Shown here: piece after piece, positions 5,872-9,839 of the stretch
How the letters are laid out: every line of letters begins with the position of its first letter
Numbering within the stretch: position 1 is the stretch's first letter
Notes under the pieces: model-generated
Told to the model about the DNA's origin: nothing
The model's input: the letters and a program-made list of their open reading frames with translations, nothing else
Database searches by the model: none
NCBI GenBank assembly: GCA_033764445.1
Contig: JANRIZ010000086.1
Coordinates: 1-9,839 of the forward strand
Length of the DNA stretch: 9,839 bases
Reading direction: 5' to 3'
Source of the DNA: JANRIZ01 sp033764445
GTDB lineage: Bacteria; Verrucomicrobiota; Verrucomicrobiia; JAWXBN01
Translations under genes and position numbers: made by a program

Positions 5872-7926
5872 ATGCCCTTTGAGCTTGTCTCCGATTACCC
5901 GCCCAATGGCGACCAGCCCCGGGCCATTCAAGAGCTGACCCGGAATCTTTCGGAAGGCCAGAAACATCAGGTGCTCATGGGAGTGACCGGATCGGGTAAA
6001 ACCTTCACTGTCGCCAATGTGATCCGGAACCTCGACCGGCCCACGCTGGTCATCTCCCACAACAAAACCCTCGCCGCCCAACTGTATTCGGAATTCAAGC
6101 AGTTCTTTCCGAAAAATGCGGTGGAGTATTTTGTCAGTTACTTCGATTACTACCAGCCCGAGGCCTACATCCCCCGGACGGATACCTACATTGAAAAGGA
6201 CTCCAGCATCAATGAGGACATCGAACGCATGCGGCTTTCGACCACCGCCAGCCTGCTCTCCCGCCGCGACGTCATCGTCGTTTCCAGTGTCTCCTGCATC
6301 TACGGTCTGGCCAGCCCGGAGGACTACTACAACATGATCATCCCCCTGGAGGTCGGTCAAAGGATCGGACGGGATGCGCTGCTCTCCCGGCTGGTCGAGT
6401 CCATGTACGACCGCAACGATGTGGCCTTCACCCGGGGAAAATTCCGCGTCCGCGGGGACACGGTCGAAATCTGCCTGGCCTACCACGAAAACGCCCTGCG
6501 CGTGGAATTTTTCGGGGATGAAATCGAGCGGATTTCCGAGATCGATCCGCTCACCGGACACAAAATCAATGCCTTTGAAAAATTCGTCGTCTTTCCGGCC
6601 AAGGCCTATGTGACCCCGGCGGACAAATTGCGCAAGGCGATCGGCACCATCGGTGTGGAAATGCGGGAACGGGTCACGGAACTCGAGTCGGTCGAAAAAC
6701 TGCTCGAGGCCCAGCGCATCAAACAGCGCACCTCCTACGACCTGGAAATGCTCCAGGAAATGGGTTTTTGCAGCGGGATCGAAAATTATTCCCGACACCT
6801 GACCGGACGCCCGCCCGGCTCGCGGCCCTTCACCCTCTTCGACTTTTTCCCGAAGGACTTCCTGTTGGTCATCGACGAATCCCACGTGACCGTGCCCCAG
6901 GTCGGCGGCATGTACGAGGGGGACCGCTCCCGCAAAAATGTCCTGGTCGAGCATGGCTTCCGCCTGCGCAGCGCCCTGGACAACCGTCCGCTGAATTTCC
7001 CGGAGTTCGAGAGTCTCATCAACCAGGCCATCCATGTCTCGGCCACTCCGGGAAAATATGAGCTGCTCCAGACCGGCGGGCGGGTGGTCGAACAGATCAT
7101 CCGTCCCACGGGACTCATCGACCCGCCGCTGGAAATCCGTCCGCTGGCCACACAGATTGACGATGTGATCGGTGAAATCCGCAAAACGGTCGAAAAGGGG
7201 GAACGGGTCCTGATTCTGACCCTGACCAAAAAGACGGCGGAGGACCTTTCGGATTACCTGCGCGAGATCGGGGTGAAAGTCCGCTACCTGCACTCGGATA
7301 TTGACGCGATTGAACGGGTCGAGATCCTCCGGGCCCTGCGCGAGGGGAATTTTGATGTCCTGGTGGGGATCAATCTTTTGCGCGAGGGATTGGACCTTCC
7401 GGAGGTTTCCCTGGTGGCGATCCTGGACGCGGATAAGGAGGGCTTTCTGCGGTCGGAAACCTCCCTGATCCAGACGACGGGCCGCGCGGCACGGCACATC
7501 AACGGCAGGGCCATTCTGTACGCGGATAAAATGACCGATTCCATCAGGGGCCTGATCAAAATCTCCAATTACAGGCGTGAGCGGCAGATGGCCTACAACA
7601 AGGAACACGGAATTGTTCCCCAGGGGGTCATCCGTGCCGCGCAAAAAAGTCTTCAGAACATCGTCAAGGAAGCGCGAAAAATCGAGGAATCGGTCCTTCA
7701 AAAGGAAGGGGGCAACCTCGAAATCGCCTCCCTCCTGCTGGAACTCCAGCAACAGATGGAGCAGGCAGCCGCCAACCTGGAATTCGAACGGGCGACGCTT
7801 CTCCGCGACCAGATTTTCGAACTGAAATCCGCTCAAAACCCCCAAGTCTCCACCCCCGTATCCCCCCCACCCTCCCCGGAAAAAAAGAAGTCACGTCCCC
7901 GGAAATCAGCTCCATCCAATCCTTGA
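5872..7926 (+). CDS. uvrB: Excinuclease ABC subunit B (UvrB)
   Basis: UvrB receives damaged DNA from UvrA, verifies the lesion with its helicase-like motor and beta-hairpin, and recruits UvrC in nucleotide excision repair. The 684-residue protein is full length. Visible features are the conserved start (FELVSDYPPNGDQPRAIQEL), Walker A GVTGSGKT (37-44), the damage-probing hairpin with YFVSYFDYYQPEAYIP (86-101), the DESH Walker B-type box (335-338), motif VI QTTGRAARH (534-542), and a C-terminal UVR domain (about 618-651) for UvrC and UvrA contact. A Pro/Lys-rich tail follows. ATG 5872 is chosen because the family begins there. A GTG at 5806 would add 22 non-conserved residues. GGGGA ends two bases before the ATG, too close to be a good ribosome site. 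It is monocistronic by context and converges on the pilin gene. Confidence 0.97.
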   Translation: MPFELVSDYPPNGDQPRAIQELTRNLSEGQKHQVLMGVTGSGKTFTVANVIRNLDRPTLVISHNKTLAAQLYSEFKQFFPKNAVEYFVSYFDYYQPEAYIPRTDTYIEKDSSINEDIERMRLSTTASLLSRRDVIVVSSVSCIYGLASPEDYYNMIIPLEVGQRIGRDALLSRLVESMYDRNDVAFTRGKFRVRGDTVEICLAYHENALRVEFFGDEIERISEIDPLTGHKINAFEKFVVFPAKAYVTPADKLRKAIGTIGVEMRERVTELESVEKLLEAQRIKQRTSYDLEMLQEMGFCSGIENYSRHLTGRPPGSRPFTLFDFFPKDFLLVIDESHVTVPQVGGMYEGDRSRKNVLVEHGFRLRSALDNRPLNFPEFESLINQAIHVSATPGKYELLQTGGRVVEQIIRPTGLIDPPLEIRPLATQIDDVIGEIRKTVEKGERVLILTLTKKTAEDLSDYLREIGVKVRYLHSDIDAIERVEILRALREGNFDVLVGINLLREGLDLPEVSLVAILDADKEGFLRSETSLIQTTGRAARHINGRAILYADKMTDSIRGLIKISNYRRERQMAYNKEHGIVPQGVIRAAQKSLQNIVKEARKIEESVLQKEGGNLEIASLLLELQQQMEQAAANLEFERATLLRDQIFELKSAQNPQVSTPVSPPPSPEKKKSRPRKSAPSNP

Positions 7927-8036
7927 GCCGTCCACGAGCCACCGAAGCTGAATCCCGTGGCAGCACCCCCCTCACGAAACCCAACGGACTCTCGGATGAA
8001 ATCTCAGAACAACGTTCCCTCATGAGGCCCAACGGC

Positions 8037-8072
8037 CCGCTGGGCCATTCCGAAATGGGCGGGCCCCAGCGG
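8037..8072. terminator. Imperfect hairpin between convergent genes, candidate bidirectional terminator
   Basis: CCGCTGGG (8037-8044) pairs with CCCAGCGG (8065-8072), and CCATT (8045-8049) with AATGG (8054-8058), leaving a four-base loop and a six-base bulge. It lies between the stops of uvrB and the minus-strand pilin gene. No T tract follows on either strand, so termination is inferred from structure and position only. The nearby GGCCCAACGGCCC resembles the GCCC-AAC-GGGC motif of the right-end repeats. Confidence 0.35.
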
Positions 8073-8138
8073 AAAGAGAACCTCAATCAAACAGGCCAAA
8101 ATATTGCTGACAACACGGTAAACCAAGACCGCTACGGG

Positions 8139-8987
8139 TTAATTTCCACCGCCATTGCCATTGCCGTTACCACCACTGTTACCACCACCATTGCCACCAC
8201 CATTGCCATTGCCGTTCTCAGACTCGCCTGTCACGAGTTCGACAGGGAGATAACCAATCCTTGCCTTGGGCATCCGGGCATCCAAACTTTCAGGGTCGGG
8301 AGCGACATACTCCAGATGCCCATCCGCAAAAATCACCAAGGCTTTGCCAGAGAGACGGAAATGGATCGTCTTATTGGTGGGTTTGTCATCAAATCCCTGG
8401 GCATCCTCGATCATGGGATTGAACGGACTGGCCGGACTGCTCGTGTCCACCTGTGCACCGGTCGCGAAAACCGCAATTTTGGAGGGGTTTGAAAGGGTAT
8501 CCCGATTCAATACGTCGCCGTTCCCATTCCAACCTCCACCCAAAGTTACGTTGTAGGCATAGGGAATATAGGAGGTATCGACAAAAACGGCCTTCTTGGT
8601 TTTTCCTGTCATCTTGAAGGCGGCATCCCCCTTGACCTTGTGCCCTTTGCCCATGTACGACCCCAGGGTGCCATTGCTTTCATCGAGCTGACGGTTCCCG
8701 TTGGCGGCGGATTGATTGCTATTCCACGGCTCCGAACCAAACCACCAGTTGACCTGGTTTCCGGGATCGTTCTGCCGGTACTGCCAGAAATTACCCTCAT
8801 GATCATCCTGGTACATGACTCCGGCAAGCTGGAAATCACGGAGATTGGCAGCAGCAACCGCCTTGGAGGTCTGCATCTGTGCGTTCCGATACACGGGATA
8901 CGCGAGGGAAAACAACACGCTCACAATTACCAATGCGGCAATTGTTTCAATGAGGGTAAACCCCATGGATGATTTTGGGTGCGACAC
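8139..8987 (-). CDS. Type II secretion/type IV pilus-like pseudopilin with Gly/Asn-rich tail
   Basis: The 282-residue product has a class III prepilin signal: leader MSHPKSSMG cleaved before F10, then TLIE with the essential Glu14 (E5 of the mature protein) and a hydrophobic helix to about residue 29. The body carries SYIPYAYN (139-146) and ADGHLEYV (221-228). The latter resembles the ADGH motif of G-type pseudopilin-like proteins abundant in Verrucomicrobiota and Planctomycetota. A prepilin peptidase and a secretion or pilus assembly system elsewhere would be needed. The GTG start (8987) is preferred because the ATG at 8966 would leave a two-residue leader, and a stop lies five bases upstream in frame. 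AGGAG sits 23 bases before the GTG, too far for normal use. Residues 257-282 are almost only G and N. No pilus genes are adjacent. Confidence 0.87.
   Translation of the reverse strand: MSHPKSSMGFTLIETIAALVIVSVLFSLAYPVYRNAQMQTSKAVAAANLRDFQLAGVMYQDDHEGNFWQYRQNDPGNQVNWWFGSEPWNSNQSAANGNRQLDESNGTLGSYMGKGHKVKGDAAFKMTGKTKKAVFVDTSYIPYAYNVTLGGGWNGNGDVLNRDTLSNPSKIAVFATGAQVDTSSPASPFNPMIEDAQGFDDKPTNKTIHFRLSGKALVIFADGHLEYVAPDPESLDARMPKARIGYLPVELVTGESENGNGNGGGNGGGNSGGNGNGNGGGN
8142..8216 (-). repeat. Low-complexity GGN/AAY codon tract at the pilin C-terminus
   Basis: The last 25 codons of the pilin gene are almost all GGC, GGT, GGA, AAT or AAC, in blocks such as GNGNGGGN at both ends of the tract. The DNA is an imperfect trinucleotide-based repeat, prone to slippage. 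The stop TAA follows the final GGGN block directly. Confidence 0.85.
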
Positions 8988-9000
8988 AGAAAATCAATTT

Positions 9001-9290
9001 TCTTAAAAAACTCCTATCAGGTTAGACATGGCAATAAAAAAGTTCCATAATGCCTTTGCACTATCTATTAAATTTTTTTCAGAAGCTATTTTACCGTGAT
9101 TAAATTAATTATTATTTTATAAATACATAATATAAAAATATTTAAATAATTTATAGTAAATATTAAAAATTTCAAAAACACATCATGAATATGCAAGAAA
9201 AAAGACATTGAAATAGTATGTATTTTATAATTTACAATCCATCAATTTGTTTATCATTCATATCAATTTGATTGATAAATATTTACCTGC
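9001..9290. other. AT-rich island upstream of the pilin gene
   Basis: Bases 9061-9240 contain 28 G or C in 180 by my count, about 16 percent, against clearly GC-rich flanks. No convincing gene is present on either strand. Many TATAAT-like strings exist, so no single promoter can be named, but the pilin promoter should lie here. The composition suggests a UP-element or nucleoid-protein target, or a piece of foreign DNA. Confidence 0.8.
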
Positions 9291-9361
9291 TCGACAGATG
9301 CCGACAATCCTGTCGCATCACCTAGATCATTGAAGACAACTGTGTCGCCATTGGGAGAGGT
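9263..9361 (-). pseudogene. Possible 3' gene fragment cut by the repeat array
   Basis: On the minus strand the frame ending at TGA 9265-9263 reads T-S-P-N-G-D-T-V-V-F-N-D-L-G-D-A-T-G and on to V-N-I-Y-Q-S-N, with balanced protein-like composition. Upstream it runs into repeat sequence and meets a stop codon inside it (near 9410). It could be the tail of a gene whose body was lost. It is short, and chance is a real alternative. Confidence 0.2.
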
Positions 9362-9513
9362 CCAACGGGCCGCCACATTTTGGCCGCCCCGATCAATCCG
9401 GGGTAAACTTCAAGGCGCAAAACACCCAAAAGGGGGATTTTTTCAGAACGGCCCGGGGAGCGCACGCGCCCCCGCGTGCATCAGGAGGCGTCCCCGCCTC
9501 CGCTCTGCGACGC
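9362..9513 (+). repeat. Twin-hairpin repeat, tandem unit 1
   Basis: This unit begins CCAACGGGCCG and carries the 23-base run starting GGCCGCCCCGATC (9382) shared with the inverted element at 5531-5697. It has hairpins GCACGCG-CCCC-CGCGTGC (9463-9479) with spacer ATCA and GGAGGCG-TCCC-CGCCTCC (9484-9501). The stems match the other copies, while the loop of the first differs. Confidence 0.85.
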
Positions 9514-9643
9514 CCAACGGGCCGTCGCATTTTTGCCATGAAAAAGCTCAAAACACACAAAGGGGGATTCTTTCTGAACGGCCCAGGGAACGCACGCGCA
9601 CGCGCGTGCATCAGGAGACGCCCTCGCCTCCGCTCTGCGAGGC
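9514..9643 (+). repeat. Twin-hairpin repeat, tandem unit 2
   Basis: This unit again begins CCAACGGGCCG and shares GGGGGATT with the other copies. Its hairpins are GCACGCG-CACG-CGCGTGC and GGAGACG-CCCT-CGCCTCC, the second with one stem mismatch. It lacks the 23-base start found in unit 1, making it about 20 bp shorter. Confidence 0.82.
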
Positions 9644-9719
9644 CCAGCGGGCCGATACATGCGAAGCCAGGGGCAACGCCCCAGGAAATGGGGATTCCAC
9701 GAAAAAGCCCTGTCAGGGC
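9644..9719 (+). repeat. Repeat array end, partial third unit with terminal palindromes
   Basis: The stretch starts CCAGCGGGCCG like the previous units but then diverges. It holds GGGGC-AAC-GCCCC (9670-9682), GGGGATTCC as in the inverted element, and GCCCTGTCAGGGC (9707-9719). The last is the counterpart of the palindrome at 5531-5543, so it marks the same outer end of the element. Confidence 0.75.
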
Positions 9720-9839
9720 GTCGGAATCACAGGACCGCTGAGCCCCCGTTTTCACCACAGACTTGTCCCGGATGGTTCGGGAGGTCGTAGAGGGACACAG
9801 AGAGAGAGTTTTGACACACCCTTCCGCCTCGATCTTTTC
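9720..9839. other. Right-end intergenic sequence without recognisable gene
   Basis: I see no supported gene here. The stretch includes CACCACAGACTTG and a run rich in ACAGAGAGAGAG, which looks like another dispersed intergenic sequence type. A gene may begin beyond the window. Confidence 0.5.

Noticed and set aside
5857..7845. A minus-strand open frame of over 600 codons opposite uvrB
   Set aside because: uvrB on the plus strand is full length with all motifs. The antisense frame has no family features.
7923..8492. A plus-strand frame overlapping the end of the pilin gene
   Set aside because: Its Thr/Ala/Ile repeats (AIAIAVTTTVTTT) are the antisense reading of the pilin Gly/Asn tract, and no family resemblance is visible.
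9020..9050. A sigma54 promoter for the pilin gene (TGGAAC then TTGC on the minus strand)
   Set aside because: The distance between the GG and GC elements is two bases too long for a sigma54 site.
9393..9758. A 121-codon minus-strand frame at the right end
   Set aside because: It is made almost wholly of the hairpin repeat units, so it is translation of a repeat.

Overview
The window is about 9.8 kb of bacterial DNA, GC-rich except for one AT-rich patch. Its mix points to the Verrucomicrobiota or a close PVC relative: a fused ResB-CcsA cytochrome c maturation protein, a verrucomicrobial-style pseudopilin with an ADGH motif, weak Shine-Dalgarno signals, and dispersed hairpin repeats whose translation contains 'VPRASGGVPAS', a phrase I associate with spurious small proteins in that phylum. 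This assignment is inferred from memory of these families; no search was run.

Left part (1-2109). The window opens inside a ferric-reductase-type membrane flavocytochrome that ends in FAD, NAD(P) and 2Fe-2S domains. About 40 bp after its stop lies a broken copy of the start of the next large gene, ccsBA. A minus-strand hicBA toxin-antitoxin pair follows, and then the intact ccsBA. A perfect 51-bp direct repeat, the ccsBA leader, flanks hicBA. The broken copy differs from the intact one mainly at third codon positions, so it descends from a gene that was once translated.

Middle part (2110-5529). The intact gene encodes a 998-aa CcsBA System II cytochrome c synthase with all four expected heme histidines and the WWD motif. 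After it come a predicted sigma70-type promoter and a small TM2-like membrane protein with a strong ribosome binding site.

Right part (5530-9839). An inverted copy of a repeat with twin hairpins and a seven-base tandem repeat precede uvrB (excinuclease subunit B, complete). uvrB converges on a minus-strand pseudopilin gene with a Gly/Asn-rich tail, and a long imperfect hairpin lies between them. Upstream of the pilin is an island with 28 G/C in 180 bases. The window ends in two further copies, plus a partial third, of the same hairpin repeat in the opposite orientation.

The flavocytochrome and CcsBA both serve membrane redox and cytochrome assembly, and the remnant suggests they were once direct neighbours. 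The other genes look functionally unlinked. I see no clear new multi-gene system. The most informative signals are the hicBA/ccsBA duplication scar and the hairpin repeat family.
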